Below are positions 26,480 through 35,948 of a stretch of 64,000 nucleotides of DNA, in pieces (the first letter of the stretch is position 1; each line of letters begins with the position of its first letter). A program made the position numbers and the translations under genes. The notes beneath the pieces were generated by a model. The model was not told the DNA's origin. It saw only the letters and a program-made list of their open reading frames with translations, and did no database searches. Origin of the DNA: Microbulbifer agarilyticus (GTDB taxonomy: Bacteria; Pseudomonadota; Gammaproteobacteria; Pseudomonadales; Cellvibrionaceae); contig NZ_JAIUZM010000005.1 in the NCBI RefSeq assembly GCF_020171345.1, forward strand, positions 62,001 to 126,000, read 5' to 3'.

Positions 26480-27967
26480 ATGAAGAAACAGCCCAAGCTT
26501 CCCTTTTGGCAGGTGTGGAATGTCAGCCTCGGTTTCCTCGGGGTGCAATTTGGTTTTGCTCTGCAAAACGCCAACGCCAGCCGAATCCTGTCGGACCTGG
26601 GTGCCGACCTGCACTCCCTGTCCCTGTTCTGGATCGTCGCGCCGTTGATGGGCCTGATCGTACAGCCAATTGTTGGCTCTGCGTCTGACCGCACCTGGAG
26701 CCGCTTCGGCCGTCGCAACCCTTACATTTTGTTTGGTGCCATTGCTGCGGCGCTGGGGATGGCGTTTATGCCGAATGCCAGCATTGTGGTGGCCTTTATT
26801 GCACCCATCCTGTTTGGTGGGGTGATGCTGGCGCTGATGGATGCCGCCTTCAACGTCACCATGCAGCCGTTCCGCGCGCTGGTTTCCGACATGGTGCCTT
26901 CCGAGCAGCGCACCGTGGGTTACTCGGTACAGTCCCTGCTGATCAACATCGGCGCGGTCATGGGTTCCATGCTGCCGTTTATCCTCACCAACGTGATTGG
27001 GCTGGAAAACACTGCGCAGGCCGGTGAAGTTGCGCCTTCTGTTATCTGGGCCTTCTATATTGGTGCTTCTGTACTGCTGGGCTCGGTGCTGTGGACTGTG
27101 TTCCGCACCAAGGAATATCCGCCCGAAGAGTACAACGCGTACAAAGGTATCGACGCGGAAGAAGTGGCCCGCGAGCGCGCCGAACGCAAATCCCTGCCCC
27201 AGCGCCTGGCCGGTTTCTTCGCCCTGCTGGTGAGCATGCCGAAAACCATGCGTCAGCTGGCAGTAGTGCAGTTCTTCTCCTGGTTCTCCTTGTTCATTAT
27301 GTGGGTGTACACCACCCCGGCGATCACCCAGCACGTGTGGGGCGTGGAAGCCAAGTGGTTTGATCACGATTACCTCGCCACCGTTGGCGAAATCCCCGCG
27401 CACATCGCCGCCGCCAAAGGCGCCGCTGGAGACTGGGTGGGTATTATCTTTGCCGCTTACTCCCTGTTTGCCGCGCTCTTCTCCATCGTACTGGCGCGCG
27501 TAGCGCACACCATCGGCCGCAAGCCGACGTACGCGCTGTCCCTGCTGCTGGGTGGCCTGGGTTACATGAGCTTTGTACTGTTCAAAGGTGGCGATGCTAC
27601 CCAGGTGAACCTGCTGATCACCGAAGTAACTGTACCGAGCGGTGCCGTTGGCCTGATGCTGCCGATGATCGGTGTGGGTATCGCCTGGGCCGCAATCCTG
27701 GCGATGCCATACGCGATCCTGTCTGACTCGCTGCCAGCGGCGAAGACCGGTGTGTACATGGGTATCTTCAACTTCACCATCGCCGCCCCGCAGATCCTGT
27801 CTGCACTGGTAGCCGGCCCGATCCTGGCGACCGTGTTCGACAACCAGGCCATCTACATCATTATGCTGGCCGGTGTGTTTATGGTGTGTGGTGCCATCTC
27901 CGTGTTCTTTGTGCGCGAGCCTGAAGCCGAGCCGGAAACGGATAGCGGTGAGGCTGCCGCAGCGTAA
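26480..27967 (+). CDS. MFS maltose/maltodextrin permease
   Basis: A 495-residue inner-membrane transporter of the major facilitator superfamily (glycoside-pentoside-hexuronide/MFS_2-like branch), with about 12 helices. The start WQVWNVSLGFLGVQFGFALQ, the ASRI segment and the loop motif GSASDRTWSRFGRRNPYI are typical of the maltose permeases found beside alpha-glucosidases in Xanthomonas, Caulobacter and Shewanella-like bacteria. It would bring maltose or short maltodextrins into the cytoplasm by proton symport. It is a single gene with a terminator at 27993; the hydrolases and regulator are elsewhere in the window. Confidence 0.88.
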   Translation: MKKQPKLPFWQVWNVSLGFLGVQFGFALQNANASRILSDLGADLHSLSLFWIVAPLMGLIVQPIVGSASDRTWSRFGRRNPYILFGAIAAALGMAFMPNASIVVAFIAPILFGGVMLALMDAAFNVTMQPFRALVSDMVPSEQRTVGYSVQSLLINIGAVMGSMLPFILTNVIGLENTAQAGEVAPSVIWAFYIGASVLLGSVLWTVFRTKEYPPEEYNAYKGIDAEEVARERAERKSLPQRLAGFFALLVSMPKTMRQLAVVQFFSWFSLFIMWVYTTPAITQHVWGVEAKWFDHDYLATVGEIPAHIAAAKGAAGDWVGIIFAAYSLFAALFSIVLARVAHTIGRKPTYALSLLLGGLGYMSFVLFKGGDATQVNLLITEVTVPSGAVGLMLPMIGVGIAWAAILAMPYAILSDSLPAAKTGVYMGIFNFTIAAPQILSALVAGPILATVFDNQAIYIIMLAGVFMVCGAISVFFVREPEAEPETDSGEAAAA

Positions 27968-27992
27968 AGCTAAAGCATCGATTGCTGATTTT

Positions 27993-28019
27993 AAGCCCCT
28001 GTAAAAGGGGCTTTTTTTT
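27993..28019 (+). terminator. rho-independent terminator after the permease
   Basis: AAGCCCCT / AGGGGCTT stem with a GTAAA loop and an eight-base T run. Confidence 0.92.
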
Positions 28020-28177
28020 GCCTGTTCGTTTTGTAGCAGGAGCCGTATCTGGCGCTGTAATGGCGTGTAAGAGCACATTTTGCGCCATTTGCGATATATT
28101 GTTGCGCTGATAAGCCGTTTTAAAAAACGCCGTTCTCTAAGTTTCACTTTTCCAAATAAGAGCAAGGAAAGATCCCA

Positions 28178-30160
28178 ATGACGTTGCTGCGCTCGTTGTA
28201 TACCCCGTTGGCCGTTGCCTGGTATGGGTTGGTTGTTGCCGTGGCGCTTTCTTTTCAGGTGCAGGCAAAAGAAAGTGCGTTGAGTGCCAAAGATTACGGT
28301 GCGTTGCCACAGAACAGCATGTTGGCGGTTTCTCCCAGCGGTGAGCGCCTTGCCTACCGGACCACCGGTTCTAAGGGTGAGGATTATGCGGTGGTGATTT
28401 CGTTGGTCGATGGCCAGCAGCTCAACGCTATTGACCTATCAAATATCACGCCTGAGCGAATGTACTTCGCCAACGAGAATGAAGTGATTGTTGTGGCCTC
28501 TACGGTACGCAAACTCTTTGGCTACCGTGGCAAGATGGATTTGAGTACTGCCTACGCGTTTAACTGGCGTAGCGGTGATATACGTCAGATGTTGACCCCG
28601 GGAGACGTTATCTACACTGGGCAATCCGGTCTTGGCAGGGTCATCGGCCTGTCTCCAGACAATAAATACGCCTATATGCCCGCGTATGTTCCCAAAGATC
28701 AATACGACAATAACCCACGTTTTTCATTGGTAAGAGTGGATTTTGAGAAGCCTAAGCGTCCCAAGGTGCATTTCAAAGGTCGCACTTCATCCAGAGACTT
28801 TTTCGTCGATGAAAGCGGCGAAGTAATTGCCCACGAGTTGTTCGACAACAAGAACAATGTGCATCGCCTGATGGCCCGTCGGGGTGATGAGTGGGAAGAG
28901 GTCTATCGAAAAGAAACTGAGATTCCGGTGGTTTCGTTTACTGGGCTGAGCCCCGATCGGCAAGCCATAATATTCCTTGCTACAGCAAAGGGGCGTGATC
29001 GCAAAAACTTCTATGCGCTGTCACTGGCGACCGGCGAAGTTGTTGATCTTGGTTTTGGTCGTGATGATGCAGATGTCGAGCGTACATACAAAACTTTGGA
29101 CCGGAGAGTGTGGGGGCTACGCTACTCTGGGCTCACACCAAGCTACCACTTTTTTGATGAGTCTATTAGTCAGCGCATGGAGGATATTCAGTCCTATTTC
29201 GAAGGCCACTCAGTGTGGCTGCGTGACTGGAGTGATGGCTGGGAGCACCTCATGGTGTATGTGGAGGGCACGAACTCTTCCGGCGAGTACTATTTATTCC
29301 CGAAAGAGGGCGCGCCCATGCGCCTATTCGCTGCGCGCCCCAATATTAAAAGTGCGCAGGTGCACCCGATCGCGACCATTAACTTCAAAGCTCGCGACGG
29401 TCTCATGATACCCACTCTACTAACGCTACCGAAGAGCAAGGTGGATGACCTGAAGAGCCTGCCTGCAGTGATCATGCCCCATGGCGGTCCAGCCTCCTAT
29501 GATCGCGTTGGGTTTGATTGGTTGGCGCAGGCGCTGGCCAATCGTGGGTACCTGGTCGTTCAGCCGCAGTTCCGCGGTTCCACTGGCTTTGGTCACGCAC
29601 ATTACCAGGCCGGACAGGGCGAGTGGGGGAAGAAAATGCAGGATGACCTCTCCGATGCGGTAGATATGCTGGTGCGCAAAGGCATAGTGGATGCGGAACG
29701 CGTGTGTATTGCCGGTATGAGTTATGGCGGTTACGCCGCGCTTGCCGGCGGTGCCTTTACGCCAGAGAAATATCGCTGCGTGGTTTCCGTAAACGGCGTG
29801 AGCGACCTGGAGCAGATGCTGCGCACGGAAAAGCGTGACCATGGCCGACATCACTGGGTGGTTGCCTACTGGGAAAAGCTGATGGCCGATGGCGATGCAG
29901 ACAAAGACACCCTGCGCGCAGTGTCCCCCTCACGGCACTCGGAGCAGTTCCAGGCGCCGGTGCTGCTGATTCACGGTGAAGATGACGTTATCGTGCCGTT
30001 GAAGCAGTCCAGAGATATGTACAAACGCCTGAAGCGGGAGAAAAAGCCGGTGGAGTTCGTTGAACTGGAAGATGAAACCCACAATCTGGAAACGCCCGAA
30101 GGCCGCATGCAGACCGTCGAGAAAATCGTCGCTTTTGTAGACAAGCATTTGCAGCCTTAA
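28178..30160 (+). CDS. S9 family (prolyl oligopeptidase-type) serine peptidase, exported
   Basis: A 660-residue exported peptidase with a signal segment at about residues 1-30. The N-terminal half is a beta-propeller-like region. The C-terminal alpha/beta-hydrolase domain carries GMSYGGYA (Ser, about residue 513), HGEDDVIVP (Asp) and DETHNLE (His). The PHGGPASYDRVGFD oxyanion stretch is typical of dipeptidyl/acylaminoacyl peptidases. It likely trims peptides in the periplasm. The ribosome site (AAGGAAA) precedes ATG 28178. The hairpin at 30181 separates it from the symporter gene, so co-transcription is uncertain though the pairing makes sense: peptides cleaved, amino acids imported. Confidence 0.9.
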   Translation: MTLLRSLYTPLAVAWYGLVVAVALSFQVQAKESALSAKDYGALPQNSMLAVSPSGERLAYRTTGSKGEDYAVVISLVDGQQLNAIDLSNITPERMYFANENEVIVVASTVRKLFGYRGKMDLSTAYAFNWRSGDIRQMLTPGDVIYTGQSGLGRVIGLSPDNKYAYMPAYVPKDQYDNNPRFSLVRVDFEKPKRPKVHFKGRTSSRDFFVDESGEVIAHELFDNKNNVHRLMARRGDEWEEVYRKETEIPVVSFTGLSPDRQAIIFLATAKGRDRKNFYALSLATGEVVDLGFGRDDADVERTYKTLDRRVWGLRYSGLTPSYHFFDESISQRMEDIQSYFEGHSVWLRDWSDGWEHLMVYVEGTNSSGEYYLFPKEGAPMRLFAARPNIKSAQVHPIATINFKARDGLMIPTLLTLPKSKVDDLKSLPAVIMPHGGPASYDRVGFDWLAQALANRGYLVVQPQFRGSTGFGHAHYQAGQGEWGKKMQDDLSDAVDMLVRKGIVDAERVCIAGMSYGGYAALAGGAFTPEKYRCVVSVNGVSDLEQMLRTEKRDHGRHHWVVAYWEKLMADGDADKDTLRAVSPSRHSEQFQAPVLLIHGEDDVIVPLKQSRDMYKRLKREKKPVEFVELEDETHNLETPEGRMQTVEKIVAFVDKHLQP

Positions 30161-30180
30161 TTTGAGATTTTAAGGTGATT

Positions 30181-30228
30181 GGGCGAATATCGTCGGTTTG
30201 CTGTAAACCGACGACTTCGCCCATTTTT
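30181..30228 (+). terminator. long hairpin with T run abutting the symporter start codon
   Basis: A 17-bp stem (GGGCGAA/TTCGCCC plus TCGTCGGTTT/AAACCGACGA, small bulge) with a five-base loop, followed by five Ts ending directly at ATG 30229. It would terminate the S9 peptidase transcript, and any read-through transcript would carry this structure immediately before the symporter start. Confidence 0.85.
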
Positions 30229-31608
30229 ATGTCCTTTCTCCAATCGCTCGAATCCGCCCTCAATACCTTTGTCGCCTACGCTTGGGGTACACCGCTGCTA
30301 GTACTGCTGGTTGGTGGCGGCCTGTTTCTGCTAATCAGCTCGCGCGCACGCCCTTACCGCCATCTTGGCCACAGCATCGATCTGCTGCGCGGTAAGTACG
30401 ATGATCCGAACGATCCCGGCCAGGTATCCCACCGTCAGGCGCTGTCCACCGCACTTTCCGGCACCCTCGGCCTCGGCAATATTGCCGGGGTGGCCATTGC
30501 CATCAGTGCCGGTGGTCCGGGGGCGATTTTCTGGATGTGGGTAACTGCGCTGGTGGGGGTTGCCACCAAATTCTATACGGCCACCCTGGCGGTGATGTAC
30601 CGCGGCCGCGATAGCAGCGGTGAGATTCAGGGCGGGCCCATGTATGTGATTCGTGAAGGGTTGGGCAAGCACTGGCGCCCGCTGGCCTATCTGTTTGCCA
30701 TTGCTGGCCTCGCTGGCCTGCTGCCCTCGTTCCAGTCCAACCAGACGGTGCAACTGCTGCGGGTGTCCTTTGCTGAACCCCTGGGGTGGGTAAATCCGGA
30801 GAACACTTTCCTGTTTGATTTAACGCTCGGCGTTGTGCTGGCACTGGCAGCACTGGTGGTAATTTCTGGGCGTATTCAGCGCATTGGCCGTTTTGCGGTG
30901 CGCATTGTGCCGGCCATGGTGATTTTCTATCTGTTGCTGACCCTTGGGGTGATTGCCTACTTCTGGCAGGGCATTCCCGATGCATTCGCGCTGATTATTA
31001 GCGACGCATTTACCGGTAAAGCGGTTGCCGGTGGCGCACTGGGTGCAGTGATTGCTACCGGCGTTAGCCGCGGAGCTTTTTCCAACGAGGCCGGTATTGG
31101 TACCGAGTCTTTGGCTCACGGTGCGGCGAAAACTACCGAGCCAGTACGCGAAGGCGTGGTGGCGATGATCGGGCCGATCGTGGATACGTTGATTGTGTGT
31201 ACCTGTACGGCGCTGGTGATTCTGCTGACTGGTGTTTGGCAGCAAGGCGAAGGCATGGAAGGGGTTTCCATGACCGCGGATGCGTTTAGCAGCGTGTTTG
31301 GCGGCTGGGGCCCGGTACTGTTGCTGGTCATGGTGGTGCCGCTGGCATTCAGCACTATCGTTACTTTCTGGTACTACGGCATGAAGTGCTTCGTGTTTCT
31401 GTTCGGCACTCGTTTCCAGGTGGTATACACAGTGCTGTATATGCTGCTGATTATTCTGGGTGCCGTGCTGTCACTGAACATCGTAAACAGCCTGATTATC
31501 GGTATGTATGCGGTAATGGCGATTCCCACCATGTTGTCGACTATTCGCCTGTCTGGTCGGGTCAATAAAGCAGCACATGACTATTTTGTAAAAACTCCCG
31601 GAGCCTGA
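30229..31608 (+). CDS. alanine/glycine:cation symporter (AGCS family)
   Basis: A 459-residue membrane protein with about 11 helices. GTLGLGNIAGVAIAISAGGPGAIFW and the later GVSRGAFSNEAGIGT are signature stretches of sodium:alanine symporters (AlsT/DagA/CycA-like AGCS). I chose ATG 30229 because family members start close to this point; the frame stays open to 30175 but that part is a hairpin. No ribosome site is visible because the hairpin and T run fill the space, so initiation or regulation is unusual. It imports small neutral amino acids with sodium, matching the preceding peptidase. Confidence 0.88.
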   Translation: MSFLQSLESALNTFVAYAWGTPLLVLLVGGGLFLLISSRARPYRHLGHSIDLLRGKYDDPNDPGQVSHRQALSTALSGTLGLGNIAGVAIAISAGGPGAIFWMWVTALVGVATKFYTATLAVMYRGRDSSGEIQGGPMYVIREGLGKHWRPLAYLFAIAGLAGLLPSFQSNQTVQLLRVSFAEPLGWVNPENTFLFDLTLGVVLALAALVVISGRIQRIGRFAVRIVPAMVIFYLLLTLGVIAYFWQGIPDAFALIISDAFTGKAVAGGALGAVIATGVSRGAFSNEAGIGTESLAHGAAKTTEPVREGVVAMIGPIVDTLIVCTCTALVILLTGVWQQGEGMEGVSMTADAFSSVFGGWGPVLLLVMVVPLAFSTIVTFWYYGMKCFVFLFGTRFQVVYTVLYMLLIILGAVLSLNIVNSLIIGMYAVMAIPTMLSTIRLSGRVNKAAHDYFVKTPGA

Positions 31609-31901
31609 TTTCGAACCAGAGTTATCGCCGTAAATTTCGTGCGATTTTTCGGCATTATTTTGGCGTGCGCGATACTTGTGCTTTTTGCCTGCAAGCGCAC
31701 CTGAAACGAGCGTGTTGCGCGCTTTTTATGCGAATGGGTTAATTAGTCGCTTGGCGCGTAAAAATTTATTGTGAAGGGCCTCACAAAGTGGGCCGGTGGC
31801 CGGTTTTTTTGTCTCACTCGCTATGGGAACTGTCACCAAAAAACGCTACAAACGTCGTTTAACAAAAATTCATAAGCTCTCTACGGTTATTAGGTGGAAC
31901 A

Positions 31902-32507
31902 ATGGCGAATCCTCTCGACCCCAAGCCAGATGCAAATCTGGATTCCAACTCTTTTCTTTCTGGAATGAACGAAGGTGGTGCATCTGAGCGTCCTTTCGCG
32001 GACAAGCTCGACGCATCCATGGCGAAGGATCGCTCCGTAATCGGTAAAAATATCAAGTTCCGTGGCGAACTGATCGGCACCGAAGACCTGCACATTGAAG
32101 GCACCATCGAAGGCACCGTTATTATGGAAGGTCACGACCTGTCCATCGGTCGCGAAGGTGAAATCAACGCGAACATCCACGCGCAGAACATCGTGATCAA
32201 CGGTACCCTGACTGGCGACGCGCTGGCCGACGAACTGATCGAAATCCGCAACACCGCTGTAGTGAAAGGCAACCTGATTGCCCCGCGTATCCAGCTGGAC
32301 GACGGTGGTAAGTTCCGCGGTTCCATGGACATGGTCGACACCGATGACGAGATGAAAGCCCGTCATTCCGAATTCAAAGACAAGCTGGTTCACCCGAACC
32401 TGCCGCCGAAGGACGAGGCGCCGCGCGCACCTGCGGCGAAAAAGTCTTTCGCTCCGAAAGACAGTGCCAAGGATCAGGCCAAGGAAGCGGAGCTGGCTGA
32501 CAGCTAA
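31902..32507 (+). CDS. bactofilin (polymer-forming cytoskeletal protein)
   Basis: A 201-residue protein. Residues 45-145 form the bactofilin beta-helix, with short repeats such as GTEDLHIEGTIEG, then GHDLSIGREGEINANI and NIVINGTLTGD. It is flanked by a charged N-terminus and a Lys/Ala-rich C-terminal tail. Bactofilins self-assemble into filaments on the cytoplasmic side of the membrane and scaffold cell-shape or envelope machines. The start has AGGTGG upstream. A strong hairpin follows, so it is probably monocistronic; the envelope-related genes after it may be functionally linked but this is inference. Confidence 0.92.
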   Translation: MANPLDPKPDANLDSNSFLSGMNEGGASERPFADKLDASMAKDRSVIGKNIKFRGELIGTEDLHIEGTIEGTVIMEGHDLSIGREGEINANIHAQNIVINGTLTGDALADELIEIRNTAVVKGNLIAPRIQLDDGGKFRGSMDMVDTDDEMKARHSEFKDKLVHPNLPPKDEAPRAPAAKKSFAPKDSAKDQAKEAELADS

Positions 32508-32516
32508 TCCCCGCTG

Positions 32517-32544
32517 CAACGCCGCAGGCTCTCCTGCGGCGTTG
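32517..32544 (+). terminator. hairpin after the bactofilin gene
   Basis: CAACGCCGCAGG / CCTGCGGCGTTG is a perfect 12-bp stem with a CTCT loop, followed by a modest T-rich stretch (TGTATTTT). Confidence 0.8.
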
Positions 32545-32588
32545 TGTATTTTCCCTCTGGCTCACGCCCCGAATTCTTGCGATAAACA

Positions 32589-33800
32589 ATGCAACACCGT
32601 TCTTTTGGCCTCGCTGCGTTAACGACCGAGATGGTCAAAAGTGGGGACCGAATCCTCGACCTCGGGCCACTCTCGTCCGGTACTACCCAGGCTTTTCTTG
32701 GCCTTAACTGCCAGTGTCACATTGAAGACCTGGTGGAATACCTGGCGGACAACCAGCACAGCGACGATCCGCTGCAAGCGCTGGAAGATCACCTGCTCCC
32801 CAAGCCCGCGAACTTAAAGTTCGACGTCATCCTGTGTTGGGACCTGCTCAACTTCCTGGATCTGGATGTTATCCAGCACCTGATTCGCCTGCTGCAGCCG
32901 CACCTAAAGCAGGGCACCATCCTGCATACCATGCGCTACACCGGCCGCAACCAGCCGAACAAGCCGCGGCGCTTCCGCCTGCAGGAGAACTTCTGCTTCG
33001 AATATGTGGATGACCCGAGTTATCCACAGGTGGCGTCCAAGGGACACTCCACGGTGACTCTGTTGAAATGTATGGATCGCTTCAGCCTGTTCAACTCGCT
33101 GATGAAGCGCGAGGGCATGGACCAGAACGTTACCGAGCATTTCCTCGAGTACGACAGCACCACCTCGCGCAATCAGGTGCGCAGTGGTGGCGCCTCCGAT
33201 GTGAGCGCTTACTTCCGCCAGGTGCGCGACGACGAACAGGTAGCGTTTGCCGGTATCGGTAAAGCCCTCGCCGCCCTGCCTGCCGGTGCCACGGTGCTGG
33301 ATTGCGGCCGCAAGAACGGCCGTAATATCGATGCACTGAAAAAGAAGGTGGGCTCCCTATATGTGGAAGACCTGCACGCATCCCTGGCCTGGCGCAAGAA
33401 GATGCACGGCGAAGGCAGCGGTTTCAGTGAGTCCATGTTCAGCTTCGACCCCGGCACCAAGCTGGACGGGGTTTTTCTGTGGGACCTGCTGAATTTCTGT
33501 AGTCCGCAACAAATTGAAGCCCTGGGCGAACTGCTGGCCGGGCGTATGAACCCCGGTGGCCAACTGCATTTCCTGGTGTACAAAGCCAGCCAGCAGCCGG
33601 AACGCCCGGCGATGTACGAGGTGCTGGAAGACGAGCGCGTAGCGGTGACCGGTATTGCCGATGGCCGCAGTAACCGCAGCCTCGGCAGCACCGCCGACCT
33701 GATGCGCCTGCTGCCCGGCTACCGCCTGTTCAGCCACCACCTTGCCCGCTTGCCCTCCGGGGACTCGGTGCAGGAATTTGTGTTGCAGTTAAAGGGCTAG
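32589..33800 (+). CDS. tandem methyltransferase-like protein (two homologous halves)
   Basis: A 403-residue cytoplasmic protein made of two related Rossmann-like halves. Half one has RILDLGPLSSG, CHIEDL and FDVILCWDLLNFLD. Half two has TVLDCGRKNGR, YVEDL and LDGVFLWDLLNFCS. Both then have a helix and a strand as in class I S-adenosylmethionine methyltransferases (QPHLKQGTILHTMRY versus AGRMNPGGQLHFLVY). The glycine motif is degenerate in both halves, so cofactor binding is uncertain and a non-catalytic dimer-like fusion is possible. It lies 68 bp upstream of the ZorA-like gene on the same strand and may belong with that operon. The function is unknown. Confidence 0.7.
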   Translation: MQHRSFGLAALTTEMVKSGDRILDLGPLSSGTTQAFLGLNCQCHIEDLVEYLADNQHSDDPLQALEDHLLPKPANLKFDVILCWDLLNFLDLDVIQHLIRLLQPHLKQGTILHTMRYTGRNQPNKPRRFRLQENFCFEYVDDPSYPQVASKGHSTVTLLKCMDRFSLFNSLMKREGMDQNVTEHFLEYDSTTSRNQVRSGGASDVSAYFRQVRDDEQVAFAGIGKALAALPAGATVLDCGRKNGRNIDALKKKVGSLYVEDLHASLAWRKKMHGEGSGFSESMFSFDPGTKLDGVFLWDLLNFCSPQQIEALGELLAGRMNPGGQLHFLVYKASQQPERPAMYEVLEDERVAVTGIADGRSNRSLGSTADLMRLLPGYRLFSHHLARLPSGDSVQEFVLQLKG

Positions 33801-33867
33801 ATGCTCTAACCAAGAAACAGAAAATCAAAAAAATTAAATCGAGTAGATTTCACACGAGATTGCTTCC

Positions 33868-35226
33868 ATGTCTGAATTTTTGCGCTCTGTCTTTGTTGCC
33901 CTGAGTCCGGATGCGGTTACCGAAGGGTTCCTGTCGCTGATGCTGGTGCTGTTTGCACTGGCGCTGGTGTGCCGCTTTGTGCGTCGCGCGGATGAGTTTG
34001 TCGAGCAGGCCCCGGGTCTGCTGACCTCACTGGGTATTCTCGGTACCTTCACCGGGGTGATTATCGGCCTGTTCGAATTCAGCCTGGCGGATATCGACGA
34101 AAGTATTGCCACCCTGCTGGACGGTTTGAAAACCGCGTTTATCACCAGTGTTTGCGGTATCGGCCTGTCCATTGTGCTGCGTGCATTGACCCGGTTTATC
34201 CCGGTACCCGGCGATGTGGCCGAGGTAACGGATCTGGCGGATATTCGCGATGCCCTGCAGCAGTTGCAAGGCGAGCTGGTACAGGGCCAGGAGCGTCAGC
34301 TTAAGCAAAGTGAAAACCAGTTGAGCGACTTTTCCAAGCAGGTGTCGCAGGCACTGGTGGAGCAGATGGAACAGGTGGTGGTGCGTTTTAACGAGCGCGT
34401 GGAAAACCAGTTCGGCGAGAACATGACCCGCTTCGGCGAAAACTTCGCGCGCTTTGATGCCATGGTGGAAACTCTTACCCAGGAATACAAAGCGCACGAA
34501 GAGCGTGTGGAATACTGGTCCGAGCACTGTGACACGGCAGTGATGGGGTTGGTACAGGTAGCGCGCGACCTGCAAACCATTCACCAGCAGCTGGCGGAAG
34601 TGCCGCAGTTCTTTGACGGCATGGAAAGCGTCAATGCCCAGGCCCGCGAGCAGATGCAGGCGGTTACCGAACAGCTGGACCGCTACCGCGGTGTTGCGGC
34701 GCAGATGCAGAATGTATTGCCGCACCTGGGCGAGCGTATCGATCAGTTCGTGAAGGGCATCGATGTGGTACAGCAGGTAATGACCAGCGACATGCAGCAG
34801 TCACTGGTGAGCATCGCCAAGCAGAGCGAGTTGCTGGGTGCACAGATTCAGGCGGTGTCCGGTGCCTTCGAGAAAATGTCGAGCCTGGATGCGGACTTTA
34901 TTCAGGGCCTGGTGCAGGATTCTGTCACTACCCACCGCAACGGTATGCAGGAGCTGGCGCTGCAGCAGGCACGTACCCACCAGGAAATGGTGGATGCCCT
35001 CAGCCATGTTATCCGCAAGAGCCTCGGCGACGCCGAGAATTCCATCGGCAAGCAATACCAGCTGGTGGAGCGCAAGATGGAAGAAGAAGTCGAAGGCGTT
35101 ATGTCGGCCATGGGCCAGGCACTGGCGACCATCAGCGGCCAGTTCACCCGTGATTACCGCCAGCTGGTGGCGCAGATGCAGCGCCTGAACCAGTCTGCGG
35201 AACGTGCCCGTGAGGAAGTCGCCTGA
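33868..35226 (+). CDS. ZorA-like MotA/TolQ/ExbB proton-channel protein with long coiled-coil tail
   Basis: A 452-residue inner-membrane protein. Three membrane helices lie at about residues 17-38, 50-72 and 90-112. The second is preceded by APGLLTSLGILGTFTGVIIG and followed by LLDGLKTAFITSVCG, the MotA/ExbB core in the form seen in ZorA of Zorya defence systems. Residues 120-452 are Gln/Glu-rich and predicted coiled coil, which would form a cytoplasmic tail as in ZorA. It overlaps the next gene as TGATG. With the ZorB-like protein it should form a proton-driven rotary or pulling motor. Defence versus envelope function cannot be settled here. Confidence 0.85.
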   Translation: MSEFLRSVFVALSPDAVTEGFLSLMLVLFALALVCRFVRRADEFVEQAPGLLTSLGILGTFTGVIIGLFEFSLADIDESIATLLDGLKTAFITSVCGIGLSIVLRALTRFIPVPGDVAEVTDLADIRDALQQLQGELVQGQERQLKQSENQLSDFSKQVSQALVEQMEQVVVRFNERVENQFGENMTRFGENFARFDAMVETLTQEYKAHEERVEYWSEHCDTAVMGLVQVARDLQTIHQQLAEVPQFFDGMESVNAQAREQMQAVTEQLDRYRGVAAQMQNVLPHLGERIDQFVKGIDVVQQVMTSDMQQSLVSIAKQSELLGAQIQAVSGAFEKMSSLDADFIQGLVQDSVTTHRNGMQELALQQARTHQEMVDALSHVIRKSLGDAENSIGKQYQLVERKMEEEVEGVMSAMGQALATISGQFTRDYRQLVAQMQRLNQSAERAREEVA

Positions 35227-35948
35227 TGGCAGCGAGGCCGGGGTTTACCCGCTCCGGGGCAATTACCCGAGGTGACGGTGAGTCCTCGTGGATCAGCGTG
35301 TCCGACCTGATGGCCGGCCTGATGATGGTGTTCCTGTGCATCGCTGTGGCGATGATGCGCTCGGTGATGATCGAGCGGGAAAAGATTCGCACTATCGCCA
35401 TGTCCTACAAGGAAAACCAGCTGGCGATCTACGAATCCCTGCAACAGGAATTCGCTCCAGATCTGGCCCGCTGGGGCGCCACCATAGATCGCGACACGCT
35501 GACGGTTGCGTTCAATAACTCCGATGCGATGTTCGATACGGGGGAGGCCGAGCTCAGCGCCAGCTACCAGGTGGTGTTTGAAGAGTTCTTCCCGCGATAT
35601 ATGAATGTGCTGGTGCCGTATCAAGATTCGGTGGATGCGGTGCGCATTGAAGGCCACACCAGTTCCGGCTGGGGTGAGAGCCTTGATCTGAATGCCATGT
35701 ATTTCAATAACCTGCGTTTGTCGCAGGATCGCGCGCGCTCGGTGCTGCGTTTTGTGTATACCCTGGGTGAAGTAACCACTCACCACGCCTGGATGATGCA
35801 GAATGTGGCGGCTGTCGGGTATTCTTCCTCCCGTCCGATATACAATGCGGATGGCAGTGAGAATATCGAGCAATCCAAGCGAGTGGCCTTCCGCGTGATC
35901 ACCAATTCCGAAACCAAGATCCACAGCATCCTCGAGGAGTCCTTCTGA
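35226..35948 (+). CDS. ZorB-like OmpA/MotB-type stator protein
   Basis: A 240-residue protein with one membrane helix (about residues 24-44) starting SWISVSDLMAGLMMVFL. Asp27 is in the position of the proton-carrying Asp of MotB and ZorB. The periplasmic part is an OmpA-like peptidoglycan-binding domain with FDTGEAELSASY, EGHTSSG and NNLRLSQDRARSVL. It would anchor the motor to the cell wall. It starts in a TGATG overlap with the ZorA-like gene and ends in another TGATG with the next gene, so the three are translationally coupled. Confidence 0.87.
   Translation: MAARPGFTRSGAITRGDGESSWISVSDLMAGLMMVFLCIAVAMMRSVMIEREKIRTIAMSYKENQLAIYESLQQEFAPDLARWGATIDRDTLTVAFNNSDAMFDTGEAELSASYQVVFEEFFPRYMNVLVPYQDSVDAVRIEGHTSSGWGESLDLNAMYFNNLRLSQDRARSVLRFVYTLGEVTTHHAWMMQNVAAVGYSSSRPIYNADGSENIEQSKRVAFRVITNSETKIHSILEESF

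Noticed and set aside
26450-28165. 571-codon open frame on the minus strand
   Set aside because: It is antisense to the MFS permease. The translation is rich in His, Gln and Arg with no domain, and the plus-strand gene is clear.
33868-35948. Flagellar MotAB or TolQR pair
   Set aside because: The long coiled-coil tail, the form of the channel motif and the OmpA partner fit ZorAB better; no flagellar or Tol genes are adjacent.
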